64,000 bases of DNA from Heliocidaris tuberculata (Eukaryota > Echinodermata > Echinoidea > Camarodonta > Echinometridae). Positions 23,120-34,348 of this stretch are shown here, in pieces. Both the position numbers and the translations under genes were made by a program. The notes below the pieces were generated by a model. That model did no database searches. It saw only the letters and a list, made by a program, of their open reading frames with translations, and was not told the DNA's origin. Positions within the stretch are counted from its first letter, which is position 1. Every line of letters starts with the position of its first letter. The DNA is taken from NCBI GenBank assembly GCA_025618425.1, contig CM046852.1:7151566-7215565 (forward strand). The letters run 5' to 3'.

Positions 23120-23148
<29 letters not shown>
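23120..23148. repeat. (TA)n at left edge of array
   Basis: A TA run immediately preceding the first ATGTGTGAGAAAT of the 418-bp array. Confidence 0.9.
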
Positions 23149-23150
<2 letters not shown>

Positions 23151-23317
23151 GTGTGAGAAATTTGTTCTAATACTATAGCATCGGCAACTCTCGTGGGTAA
23201 ATTTACATGTGAGAAATCAATTGAATTGAATGAGAGAAAATAATTTGCGTAGCTAAATTCATTGTTCCTCCTTACTGACTTCCTTTTTGTGGAAATAACT
23301 GCAGGGTTTGCAAAAAC

Positions 23318-23390
23318 TGTCTCCGCCGGGAGTCGAACCCGGGTCTTTGGCACTGTACGCCAAACGCCTTAACCACTAGACCACGGAGGC
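23318..23390 (-). tRNA. tRNA-like gene, unit 1 (predicted anticodon ACA)
   Basis: 73 nt on the minus strand. A box TGGTCTAGTGG and B box GGTTCGACTCC are intact. The acceptor stem GCCTCCG/CGGAGAC has one C-A mismatch. The D stem pairs. The anticodon stem TTGGC/GCCAA has loop GTACAGT, giving ACA (a cysteine-box anticodon), but needs an extra base before the stem and a 4-nt variable loop. Head and T arm look like Glu/Asp tRNAs. A TTTTT terminator lies at 23312-23316. It could be transcribed; whether it is a functional tRNA is doubtful. Confidence 0.6.
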
Positions 23391-23735
23391 GGGTTGAGTG
23401 GTATTCGGCTACACCAGGTACAAACACCGACAGGCAGCCCTTGCAACCCTTCGCAGTTAATTTATTCCTTTTCTTTGAGGGACAGGGGAGTATTGAACAA
23501 TGAAAAGCCGCATGCCTAGCTAGATCCATGGCGGATTCATGTATTAGAATGAATTAATTATTTACAATGTGTGAGAAATTTGTTCTAATACTATAGCATC
23601 GGCAACCCTCGTGGGTAAATTTACATGTGAGAAATCAACTGAATTGAATGAGAGAAAATAATTTGCGTAGCTAAATTCATTGTTCCTCCTTACTGACTTC
23701 CTTTTTGTGGAAATAACTGCAGGGTTTGCAAAAAC

Positions 23736-23808
23736 TGTCTCCGCCGGGAGTCGAACCCGGGTCTTTGGCACTGTACGCCAAACGCCTTAACCACTAGACC
23801 ACGGAGGC
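23736..23808 (-). tRNA. tRNA-like gene, unit 2
   Basis: Identical to the unit 1 copy over the 73 nt, with the same A box, B box and downstream TTTTT on the minus strand. Confidence 0.6.
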
Positions 23809-24152
23809 GGGTTGAGTGGTATTCGGCTACACCAGGTACAAACACCGACAGGCAGCCCTTGCAACCCTTCGCAGTTAATTTATTCCTTTTCTTTGAGGGA
23901 CAGGGGAGTATTGAACAATGAAAAGCCGCATGCCTAGCTAGATCCATGGCGGATTCATGTATTAGAATGAATTAATTATTTACAATGTGTGAGAAATTTG
24001 TTCTAATACTATAGCATCGGCAACTCTCGTGGGTGAATTTACATGTGAGAAATCAATTGAATTGAATGAGAGAAATAATTTGCGTAGCTAAATTCATTGT
24101 TCCTCCTTACTGACTTCCTTTTTGTGGAAATAACTGCAGGGTTTGCAAAAAC

Positions 24153-24225
24153 TGTCTCCGCCGGGAGTCGAACCCGGGTCTTTGGCACTGTACGCCAAAC
24201 GCCTTAACCACTAGACCACGGAGGC
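24153..24225 (-). tRNA. tRNA-like gene, unit 3
   Basis: Same 73-nt sequence as unit 1. The 1-base deletion in this unit lies in the spacer, downstream of the gene, not in the gene itself. Confidence 0.6.
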
Positions 24226-24570
24226 GGGTTGAGTGGTATTCGGCTACACCAGGTACAAACACCGACAGGCAGCCCTTGCAACCCTTCGCAGTTAATTTAT
24301 TCCTTTTCTTTGAGGGACAGGGGAGTATTGAACAATGAAAAGCCGCATGCCTAGCTAGATCCATGGCGGATTCATGTATTAGAATGAATTAATTATTTAC
24401 AATGTGTGAGAAATTTGTTCTAATACTATAGCATCGGCAACTCTCGTGGGTAAATTTACATGTGAGAAATCAATTGAATTGAATGAGAGAAAATAATTTG
24501 CGTAGCTAAATTCATTGTTCCTCCTTACTGACTTCCTTTTTGTGGAAATAACTGCAGGGTTTGCAAAAAC

Positions 24571-24643
24571 TGTCTCCGCCGGGAGTCGAACCCGGGTCTT
24601 TGGCACTGTACGCCAAACGCCTTAACCACTAGACCACGGAGGC
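24571..24643 (-). tRNA. tRNA-like gene, unit 4
   Basis: Same 73-nt sequence, with internal boxes and T5 terminator preserved. Confidence 0.6.
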
Positions 24644-24988
24644 GGGTTGAGTGGTATTCGGCTACACCAGGTACAAACACCGACAGGCAGCCCTTGCAAC
24701 CCTTCGCAGTTAATTTATTCCTTTTCTTTGAGGGACAGGGGAGTATTGAACAATGAAAAGCCGCATGCCTAGCTAGATCCATGGCGGATTCATGTATTAG
24801 AATGAATTAATTATTTACAATGTGTGAGAAATTTGTTCTAATACTATAGCATCGGCAACTCTCGTGGGTAAATTTACATGTGAGAAATCAATTGAATTGA
24901 ATGAGAGAAAATAATTTGCGTAGCTAAATTCATTGTTCCTCCTTACTGACTTCCTTTTTGTGGAAATAACTGCAGGGTTTGCAAAAAC

Positions 24989-25062
24989 TGTCTCCGCCGG
25001 GAGTCGAACCCGGCGTTTGGCGTACAGTGCCAAAGACCCGGGTTCGACTCCCGGCGGAGACA
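24989..25062. pseudogene. tRNA-like fold-back: truncated copy plus inverted copy
   Basis: 24989 to about 25012 is the 3' part of a minus-strand tRNA-like copy (T arm and acceptor). It joins head-on to a plus-strand copy lacking its first 22 or so bases that ends at 25062 (GGTTCGACTCCCGGCGGAGA). The junction sits at a CCGG-type self-complementary point. The plus copy is followed by a reversed piece of unit spacer (AATTATTTTCTCTCATTC...) with about 80 bases of spacer missing. The arrangement suggests a template switch or fold-back repair. Confidence 0.75.
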
Positions 25063-25099
25063 AATTATTTTCTCTCATTCAATTCAATTGATTTCTCAC

Positions 25100-25101
<2 letters not shown>

Positions 25102-25157
<56 letters not shown>
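25102..25157. repeat. (TA)n at right edge of array
   Basis: A TA run of about 55 bp after CTCACATGT, mirroring the TA run at the left edge. Confidence 0.9.
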
Positions 25158-25158
<1 letters not shown>

Positions 25159-25159
25159 G

Positions 25160-25545
25160 CTGTAATGTGGGTGTTAGAGTTTTTATTGTGCACATTGTGT
25201 GGGTGTGTGAATATTTTGTTGTTTGTTTTGTGCATGTTGTTCGGATGAGGGAGCATTTATTGTGCGGTATGCGTGGATGTGAGAGTATTTTGCGTGCAAC
25301 GTGTGGTATGAGGAAGTATTTCGTATGCACTGTGCGCACGTGGGAGTATTTATCGCGTGCAATGTGCGGGTGTGGGAGTATTTATCGCGTGCAATGTGCG
25401 GATGTGGGAGTATTTGTCGTTTGGAATGTGTGAGTGTGGGAGTGTTAATTATTCACTGTGGGAGTATTCGTTTTGTGCAATTCTGAGGTGAGGGAGTATT
25501 TATTTTTTTTAAAATGTGTAGGTGTGGGAGTATTTATTGTTATGT
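25160..25545 (+). repeat. 32-bp minisatellite, right half
   Basis: Units of about 32 bp, clearest at about 25345-25440 (GTGGGAGTATTTATCGCGTG, CAATGTGCGG twice, then a variant). Degenerate copies extend to either side. Continuous with the block at 22960-23119 if the tRNA-like array is removed. Followed by (GC)n/(GT)n at about 25550-25590. Confidence 0.8.
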
Positions 25546-25590
25546 GCGTGTGCGTGTGTGTGCGCGCGCGCGCGCGTGTGTGTGTGTGTT

Positions 25591-28500
25591 GCTCTACCTC
25601 TACATTTGTCTTTTTTTGCATCCATTTAGCAACTGGATATTCATCAATCTATTTTTGATACTTGAGATCTTCAATGACAAAAGGGTGACCTTGTTTAACG
25701 CCAACAATTAACAAACTAGCATTTCTGGGTCGCAAAACACATGCAGATATTCCTTAGCAACGCTAGCAAACAAACTTCCATTATTATTAAACGTATAAAA
25801 AAAATGAAGGCTGTTGGGATCGTGTCGCGTTAAGACAACGGTGCAGCGTAATATTAATAATTACTATCCGATTATCAATTATTTCGTGAACTGAACCAGC
25901 ACTTTGCTCTCTTGCAGAGTTTGATATATATATTTGTTGACTGAAGGTTGGAGCAAATTGTCTCTCCTTATCTATTCCTCTTTCACTACACGGCTGAGCG
26001 ACGCAATCCTGATCATGGTGATTATAATACTTCCATGACATTTTAAAAAATAAATCGGTAAATCACACGCTACTCCTGTTTTTAATTATAGTTCTAGATT
26101 CAAAATTTCTTCTTTTCACTTCTCTTTCGGTCACAGATTTGGCGACGATTTCAAATTTTTGTAGAGTAATGCAACAGTTATTACTCGGACCAATCTTACA
26201 TACCAGGTTTTAAAAAAGGCCTGAGATATGAGGGCACGTACATTTATCTGACCTAAATTTGAGCTTAAGTGCAAAACTTGGTATTACTCCTACTTTGCCT
26301 GTATATCAATCATTCTATATCCCAAAGGAGGATTAACCATTCAAAGTTTCATTTTGTTCCAGATAGTCATTTAATCATTTAATTATTGGGAGTATGAGGA
26401 TACTATTTTTTTGAAGGATATTATTTTTCATGAAATGAATTTTGTATAGTTTTCTATAGTTAATCCACATTCATTTCACGTTGCAATCGCATGACCAGTA
26501 TTCGACTTTTAACAAATCATTAAAAAAAATAAATAATGTCCATGAGCCTGATGAACTTCTTTCTTCATCTATTTGCTGAATGGTACTGGGCCAGAACACT
26601 GAACGATATCTACCGAAGAGGTTATTCCTCTTCAGAATGAGCTTATCGATATGAGATTTTAATGCTCATGAAATCAATATGATCGATCTTTTGTGCAAAA
26701 GGCAATGAGAAAAATGGTGGGAAACATGTTAAAAGTAACGGGTGGGAATTTATAACCTATGAGCAGATGTGCGATATCATTTTACAGTCCCCTGCCTTAA
26801 ATATTGAATGAATACGTCAGACTTGTGATCATTTCATAATTTCACATTCTTGATAATATAATTAGATATCTTCTCATACCATTTGACTCATTTTATCACT
26901 AGGTTAACGCTTGAATCTCCTCCTTTTCTGGTATTAATGCATTCTCCGAGTAATCTTGAACTTGTATTTAAGTATTTTTGTACATTGCACGTGCATTTCC
27001 TAAGACTGTAGACGCAATGAGAAGTAGACGTATTGAAAACATCAGTGCAATATATTATTTTTAAAAATCTCCATCTTTCTTTTACATGCTCTATATCATC
27101 CAGTTTGTGCATCTCCCACCAGTTTCCTCTTCCCTTGTCTTCCTTTCTTTTCTTAAACGTTGGTCAGCATAAACATCTTTTTTTTTCTTCCTCCCTCATC
27201 TTTTTTTTTCTTTTTCTTTTTCTTTTTTTTTTCTTTCTACATCTGTGCCTCTGTGCTTACTTCTATGTATTTCATCTTATCTCAATCGCTGTGGCGTAAT
27301 CGTATCTTGGCAATCTTCTCTGTTTCGTCCTTGACCTTGCATTACTTGAATCAGTGCATGAAGGTATTTTTTACACCCGACTCGTAAAGGGCTCTAATGG
27401 AACGGAGGGGGTCATATATTTGCTCATCTCGTCGTGGGGTGCAACCAGTGTCTATGTGGAGTTAGACAACGAAATGCTTACGTTATAAGCACCGCTTTCT
27501 GGACTGTAAAGCGTAAATGAAATAAAAATAATGAAACAAATAAAACAAAGGATTTGGATCGAAATCAGATATTCCCTGATTTACTGCTCAAAGAGAAAAT
27601 AATTGCTCTCACTGACACATTGTAATTCAAAATAAATTAATCATGTTTTATTGGAATTTATTTATATCCGATAATACATTAATCTTGTGTGTTTTGTGTG
27701 TAGTTGTTGTTGCTGTTTTTTTTTGTGGGGGTCTTTTTTCGGGGGGGGGGTTGCTTGTTTGTTGAACATTGTTGCGACTCTTGTGCTAAAAAAAAAAAAA
27801 TAGTATTATTATCATAAATTGCTAATGTCATAAAGCCGATTTCTTTCCTATTTGCGTGTTAATATACATCAATTTATAAATTTAGTTTAAAACAACGAAT
27901 AACGTTGGCGCCACTGTGTCAATTCAACACATCAAGATGTGTCGATTTGACTATAATAGAGATTGATTTTTGTACTCTTTCCTCACTCGAGTACCTCACG
28001 ATATGCACGAGGCACGATCAATATGGCGGAGTAGGCTCTTGTGGCAAGGTAGCTCTCATGAACAGAGCAGACCTAACAAGCGTGGCAGAATATCTTGTGA
28101 AAATGAAGGGGAAAGGGGCTACGGACAGAGGGAATGTCAGTCTATTGCTAAGAATACTTTTGGTCTTGTTTCTTTCACTCTCATTTTTTTTACAAGACAC
28201 ATTGTGCATCAATACATCCAATATCTGTTTTTTTAAAGGGAAAAAGTACATTTCATATATTACCAATAATATATTATATCATATGAAAAAGTTTATCACT
28301 GCTCTTGTGTTGTTTGTTTCTTTTTTATTTAATGAAAATCTTATTGATGCTGTTACGATGTTTGTTTCTTCGATATTCAGAACGATTTTTATTTGTTTTG
28401 ACGTCAATCAATGCAATCATATTAACACAATTTTTATTTGAATTCAATCATGATAAACTTGACATGATGCAACGACTAGTAAACATGGTAAAGGGAAAAC

Positions 28501-28730
28501 ATTTTACCTGAGTTGCTACGCGGAGGTTCGGTTCTAGAAAACGCCCCTGCTATCCCAGCTGTTTCGCAAGTAGTATTGAGATGAAACTTGGAGTAGGCTA
28601 TCCAATATCCTCAAGTCCGGCACTTGTGAGTTTCAACGGCGAATGGTGAATACGAAATCACATTATGGCCCTTCTCATAAAGTTCGGCCGGACGGGTGTT
28701 TTCGCTCTGAGACGTGAGTAAAAGTAGAAA
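25591..28730. other. No gene supported
   Basis: AT-rich. T-rich stretch at 27178-27235, poly-G at about 27741-27750, poly-A at 27788-27801. A 178-codon plus frame (27905-28441) becomes Phe/Leu/Ile/Asn-rich after its first third and lacks a family signature. Around 27960-28140 the composition is less repetitive but no splice-supported exon is evident. Confidence 0.35.
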
Positions 28731-29021
28731 AGAGACAATATGTTACATTAATGATCGTATCAAAACACTGTATCAACAATATAAAACACAGGAAACTCAT
28801 TATCAAAACTCCTTGCATGAAGTATTATAATGCTTTTTCGAGGATTTTTATGTAGACAAAAAAAAAGAAAAAAAAAAAAAAAAAGACACAATATGTTACA
28901 TTAATTATATCTTTTCAAGGTAACTCATTAACAGCCAAGAAATCTTATATCCGGGCAAACTCACTTTCAAAACGCCCTGGCTTGAAGCATTATAATGCGT
29001 TTTGGAGGATTTTATAGACAA
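28731..29021. repeat. Imperfect tandem duplication, offset about 152 bp
   Basis: 28731-28860 and 28884-29021 share AGA(G/C)ACAATATGTTACATTA, AACTCATTA, TTGAAGCATTATAATGC-like and GAGGATTTT-TAGACAA blocks in the same order, separated by an A-rich tract. Confidence 0.7.
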
Positions 29022-29506
29022 TTTTACACCATTCAACCACTTTTATGACCACTTGAAATTGTAAGTAGTGCCTTTAATGGAAAGTGCATCGTTTCAGAAC
29101 TGCCGAAGGGACTCAGTCTGATCAGAAGCAGATGCCGCCAATGCGTCGCCATGGAGCTTGCATAAAAGATGTCACACGTTTTCATGGCGCCAATTTTCCA
29201 GGGATTAGCACGTTTTTTAGACTGAGATTAGTTCAGATGGAAAACCGAATAGCAAATATGTTGATAAAAGGGATATAAGTATATATAATAAGTATTATCA
29301 ATTAGGAAGGATGCACCTGTCGGTGACTTATCCATGGAATACTGTGAAGTGTTGGTTTTAACCAAAACGTCAATGAAACTTTTAGTTTAAAATCAATTCA
29401 ATAATTTAATAACATTTTTTGGACATGATTAGGAAATTCGCCGACAATAACAAATTTGCAAAAAAAAAAAAAAGCTTTAATTTCTATGTTGTGTTTTAGC
29501 CAAATT

Positions 29507-29507
<1 letters not shown>
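29022..29507. other. No gene seen
   Basis: Short open frame at 29084-29278 without recognisable motif. An A run lies at 29461-29473. Confidence 0.4.
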
Positions 29508-29560
<53 letters not shown>

Positions 29561-29644
29561 TGTAAGGAAATAAAATATAAGGACAGCTCTGGGGAACTTT
29601 GATTTAAGCTACGCAACCATTATTCTCTCATTTTCATTTCTCAC

Positions 29645-29697
<53 letters not shown>
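29508..29697. repeat. Two (TA)n microsatellites
   Basis: TA runs at about 29511-29557 and 29648-29696 bracket an 89-bp segment. The second marks the 3' edge of the minus-strand LINE that follows. Confidence 0.85.
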
Positions 29698-29698
<1 letters not shown>

Positions 29699-30790
29699 TT
29701 TACACTTGTATATATCCATGTTTATACACACACATGAACCTAAAGATGTAACTTCAATGACATAAATAATATACAAAATATAATTCACGGCGGATAACCC
29801 ATTTCAGCCGTATCAACAAAATACGGCTGTCCTTCCATGGGGTCCTTGATAACAATAATAATGTACAAATTTTACAATTCTTGGAAAATAGACTTACAAA
29901 ATCTTATTGAAAACATCAATTATATTGTACGAAACGAAACAAAAACAAAAATAATGTATTGAAAATGCATGACATCATTTTGAAATACAATTCATTTCGA
30001 TTATATTTCCAGTACATATTTAATATTTTATAAGGGAGACAGAACTATACAAACCCTTTAAAACAACCAACAAAAAAAAAATAGAAAGAAAGAGAGAGAT
30101 GAAAACTTCCTGGGACACAGTTCTATATTCTGAAATAATTTTGTAGATTGGATTTAAAAGTTTGGATTGTAAAAGCACTACGGGTATTTGATGGCAATTT
30201 GTTGTAAAATAATGAAGCTCCTCTGTAGTAGAATGTTCTGTACAGTTATTAGTTCTCGATTTTGGGAGACTGAGGTTACCTATAGAACGAAGAAAATACT
30301 TGCTGGTTTAATAGGAATAGGGCGTTTGATATATACAGGTACAATTTCATTTAAAATTTTGAACAGCATAACATACATATGTTCTTCTTGACGGACACTC
30401 AATCTCTTCCATTTTAAAATGTCATGGATATGAGAAGTAGAGGTATGAGAATATGGATTTCTCTTTAATATGATTCTACCTGCTCTGTTCTGATGTTTTT
30501 GTAACAAATCTAAATATTTCTTAGGGACAGACTGCCAAATTATATCTAAGTAGTCAAAATGGGGAAGAATAATAGAATATACAATTTTTAAAACAGATTC
30601 ATAAACAAAATACCTCAGTCTTTTTGCCTATTTTGGGGCACATTTTTCCAACTTGGTTATTCCATTTAAGCTCTTTATCAATAAAAAACTCTTAAGATAT
30701 AATTATGACAGTCTCTGCGTTCTTAATTTTTGTATTATGAATTTTAAAATCTAAATCACTGTGCCTTGCTAACATCTGTCTCGTTCCAAA
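29697..30790 (-). mobile_element. Decayed non-LTR retrotransposon 3' end, minus strand
   Basis: Minus-strand reading shows RT C-terminal motifs across at least two frames, then a 3' region (GACCCCATGGAAGGACAGCC) ending at a (TA)n tract. 5' truncated. It is a different subfamily from the LINE at 21-22 kb by motif wording. Confidence 0.7.
30137..30790 (-). pseudogene. Reverse transcriptase C-terminal remnant, frameshifted
   Basis: On the minus strand, from about 30700 downward, I read IDKELKWNNQVGKMCPKIG (thumb region), then in another frame SIILPHFDYLDIIWQS and LLQKHQNRAGRII. KWKRLSVRQ and MLFKILNEIVPVYI follow, and finally YNKLPSNTRSAFTIQTFKSNL near 30150. This is the usual order of the LINE RT C-terminus. 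Stops and frame changes show it is dead. The longest intact piece is about 75 codons (30280-30507). Confidence 0.75.
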
Positions 30791-32320
30791 TAACATACCT
30801 ACAGCTTATGTACAATTTAATTTTAATTTATTTTTATTCATGCCTTGCCTAAATCCAGTGATAAACAGTAAGTCTGTTAAATCAATCAAATGTCAGCTGT
30901 TCTTAACACATAGGAGGTACCATCTATCCGCCTGGAGATGTTTTATTGTCATCTTTCCTCCGTTTAACCCCGTTCTCGAAATGCATTACTGATTGTCAAG
31001 AATCCTTATAGACTTCATTAGAATTATTTTTCGATCCATCATGTCACGTCTGTATGCACAGAGAATCCTTGATGTAACTAGCAGTTATACAGCGATGTGC
31101 ATGCCGTAAGTTTTTACGTTACTTTGTATTAGGGTAAGTCAAGGGTATGTCCCATAAGTTACCAAGTATTAAGGAATTGTATTTTGGAAATGGTAACATG
31201 AATTGACATTAAGTTATCATTTTACTTGATATTTTGTCCCACCCATGCTCTCTAGGAGGTCTCTTAAACTCATTTATTTACAGACTTGGCGACACCGACC
31301 TGGTAAGAGGTATGTAAAAGCCATAGCATCGTTATTATTTGTAGCAGCTGGGTTAAAAAGTTATATTCCCTAATCTTGTACAAGGCCATGCAAGCTCACG
31401 TTCTTTGCAATCAGAAGAAACCAATTGTATTTTCTTGACCTTTGTCAGACGACTGCAAAACCTTACCTCACAAAGTCCTTAAAATTGCAGTAGAGAATCC
31501 TTCACATCCATCAATATAAATTCAAATTATACTGACAAAGGAATACTATTTCCTTCTCTTTTTTCAACAGCAAATGCAAAGTCACCATACAGAGATGATA
31601 ACGTATCAGCAAAGAAATCTGTTGGCAAGGTTAGAAATAGATCAAATCAATATGATAAGCCTATCGTGAATATATTTCTGGTATTAAGGTCAAAACCATG
31701 CTTAAGATTACCACACCGCAGGAGTTCACAAAGCTTTGTGAAACAAAGAAAAAATGTAAAAAACATCTTTGACAAGAGATGCAGGTAGCGCTTTATTCGC
31801 CTCGTCCGTCGAAAATGTAAATCCCGCTTCCACTGGATAATTGAATTCTCAAAATTATATATTATATATATTCTCGAAAATACTCGTGTCATTAATTAAT
31901 AATTACGTAAGGAATACAAAAGCATTTGTTGACACGATATGACACGATATGGCATTGTTTGTTTATATATTTCTGACGCAAAATTGAAATATGGGTCAGG
32001 TTATTAATGATATTCCAGACCTGCAAAGTATTATAAATTGTTGAAAACCTCATGCTTGCGTTACTAACCATATCTACGTCATTCGCTTTTTGTTAAATGA
32101 CTGCACCCCTCTCTCTCCCACCGAGTTAAAAATTGAATTTCCAGTTGGGGTCCAATTTTGTCAGTTTCCTCAGCAGTTTATATTGAAGTGTACCAATCAC
32201 CTGAAAATATAATTTGTGTACAGCTAGAAAGTATAAAATCAACCTCAAAGAACTTTGTCTGGTATTCTATAGGTCAACAGTTAATGAGTATGAAGGAAAT
32301 AGAGGATAACATGAAAATGA
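30791..32320. other. No gene seen
   Basis: AT-rich. Possibly includes more of the decayed LINE 5' of 30790, but I could not read further RT motifs. Short minus frame at 31647-31892 has no recognisable domain. Confidence 0.35.
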
Positions 32321-32357
32321 TCGCGCGGAACCGAACTCCGAGTTTGGTTCCGCGCGA
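32321..32357. repeat. 37-nt near-perfect GC-rich palindrome
   Basis: TCGCGCGGAACC and GGTTCCGCGCGA form an 18-bp stem with one mismatch and a 1-nt centre. It is unusually GC-rich for its surroundings and is followed by GCGAGCGCGTACGGGTGCGT. Confidence 0.85.
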
Positions 32358-32652
32358 GCCTTTATCTTGGCGAGCGCGTACGGGTGCGTCGAGTAGTCTA
32401 CTCACTAGTCGCTTTTACGCGTATAGAATTTGTACTTAAAATTGCAATATCTCTTTATAGCATTAATATTTGAAGCCCATATTTTGAAGGTAGTATAACG
32501 ACATGAAACCTCTAACATACAGAGCAAAATTATTTTGGGTGATTGGTACCCTTTAAAGTCATATCATTTGCATCCATTTTCCTGCTTCTTACTGCGTCTA
32601 CAGTCATAAGATTGATTTAACACTAACTAGGCATCTACAAATGTAAACATCA

Positions 32653-32790
32653 GGGGAGCGTTTCATCAAGCGTTTTGTCAGTGATTTATACCGACAAATT
32701 TGCTCTCAGCCAATCAGATGCAAGGATTTCAGTAGCTTATAAGTGCTGTCGGTAAAAATCACTGATAAAACGCTTGATGAAACGCTCCCC
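32653..32790. mobile_element. Palindromic MITE 'GGGGAGCGTTTCATCA', copy 3
   Basis: The ends GGGGAGCGTTTCATCAAGCG and CGCTTGATGAAACGCTCCCC are perfect inverted repeats, and the arms extend through TTTGTCAGTGATTTATACCGAC. Best preserved of the three copies (others at 8194 and 18075). Confidence 0.85.
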
Positions 32791-33903
32791 AGATAACTGT
32801 TAGAACGACACCATGAACCTGTCTACAGAGTTTTTCATAATCTCATTTGATATAATCAATAGAAACTAAAATTAATGTTGAACACAACACTAAAACGCTA
32901 ACGAATACTAAATCGAAAACTAGTCCTAAACACGTATGTACGAAAGGTGTGGACATATTATTTATACCAAGTTCGAATTAAGTGAAATCACTGTTTTGTT
33001 TTGTTTTTCCAATCGGCCTGCAAAATGCTTCTTTTTTGCAACGTCGTTGATTTTCAAATAGACTTAAAAGGGGGTTGGAAATTGACTGTTTCAAAACAAT
33101 GATAAAGAATATTGGGTAAAGAGGAAAAAAAGCAAGTTTTGTTGCGTAAAATCCCAATACTGGGCCAAAAAATTCAACCTAATATTGAGTCAAATGTGCC
33201 CAGAATTGGATAAAGTTCACCCCCCAAAACATGAAGGTTACCATTTTACCCAACATTGTGTAATTTTCATTTTTTTTTCTTAAAGTGCATTTTTTTCACA
33301 TACAATTTCCTCGCTATCGACTGCATCTACAGCAACCAATAAAAGCACTACGAAATCACTACAGTAATTTCGACACCGTCACATTCTGTCCAGTCTCTAT
33401 CAACATGTGAAGCCAAGGTTGTTCACGTGAACAACTGCATGATTTCAGACTGGAGATCAGCCCAAAAATAGAAATCTCGGCCAGACATTGTACGGTAATT
33501 CAGCCGGGTAAAATTGCATTGGTTGATTTGCTCATTCGAGAACCTACACGTTCTAAACAAGTAGCCCGAATTTACGAGGGAAGCAACTTTTATTGAACAA
33601 ATAAGAAAGAAAAGACATACATGAAACCTTTTAAACTGCATTTTATATAGAAATACGTAAACAAAAATCTCGGAAAATTTCGACTAAATTACTAATTTTA
33701 TTTGATTAATGCATTAATCTTTTTTGTTTATAATCATAAATAAATATTAAGATAAAATGATTCATTGTACAGACAACCAAAATATTACATGCCATACTGT
33801 ATACGACCCGGATTTCTCCATTATGTTCACATTTTCTGTCTGTCTGTCTTGAACGACGAGGTTGTTAAGAGATTGACACGTTACTGTTCATGCTGATTCA
33901 TAG
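32791..33903. other. No gene seen; degenerate TGGGTAAA patch at 33105-33270
   Basis: The patch shares TGGGTAAA, CCCAATACTGGG and TTACCCAA words with the 6021-6920 element and may be a decayed relative. The rest is AT-rich. Confidence 0.35.
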
Positions 33904-34348
33904 CCTGTTCAGACTACAAAAAAAGTTATACGAGACTCGTATAAAGAAAGGTCGTATAAAGAATCATGATTATCGAAAGGAGTGTACAGACTACAACATC
34001 ATAAAAAGAAACAGGTTTTAGGGAAGTCAGCTGACACAATATATTTTGTATCAGCTACGTCAAGCACAGCGATGGAGCATACGATATTACAGCTGATTTG
34101 TCACATTAGTGCGCCGAACGATAATCCCCGCCCTGTGATACGATTAGTATATGATGTTCAGACTACAAGAGGATGCTGATTCTTTGTCCAGTTTTCGTTC
34201 GAAACGATGCTCAAACATGCGTTTCACGATACGACGTTTCGTTATACGATTCTTTATACGATGTTCAGACTATGAAAATTTGATTACTTATCGTATAGCT
34301 ATCCGATTCTTGTATAGACATGCGATGAATTTAGAGAGTCTGAACAGG
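33904..34348. mobile_element. Element with CCTGTTCAGACT inverted termini
   Basis: CCTGTTCAGACT at 33904-33915 and AGTCTGAACAGG at 34337-34348 are perfect inverted repeats. Sub-terminal TATACGA, TCGTATAAAGAAT and ATTCTTTATACGA motifs recur in both orientations, and CAGACTACAA or CAGACTATGA words recur internally. No coding capacity. Non-autonomous DNA element. Confidence 0.7.

Larger units (their letters stand above)
23149..25101. repeat. 418-bp tandem array carrying tRNA-like genes
   Basis: Units begin (at GTGTGAGAAATTTG) at 23151, 23569, 23987, 24404 and 24822, giving periods of 418, 418, 417 and 418. Four are complete. The fifth stops inside its tRNA-like segment at about 25012 and turns into an inverted partial copy to about 25101. 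Units differ by a handful of bases (for example CTCTCG/CCCTCG, GGGTAAAT/GGGTGAAT and one missing A in unit 3), so they are recent or homogenised. TA tracts flank both sides. Repeated 85-codon minus frames across each unit are shadows. Confidence 0.9.

Noticed and set aside
23272..24782. 85-codon minus-strand frames repeated four times across the 418-bp units, plus 69-codon frames
   Set aside because: They recur only because the units are nearly identical, and they cross the tRNA-like gene and its terminator. No protein family signature.
25160..25545. Regularly spaced repeat that might suggest a CRISPR array
   Set aside because: The repeats are contiguous with no unique spacers, the unit drifts, and the surroundings are eukaryotic. 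It is a minisatellite.
27905..28441. 178-codon plus-strand open frame
   Set aside because: The later two thirds are Phe/Leu/Ile/Asn-rich readings of AT-rich DNA. No domain, and the two other frames in the region are about equally open.
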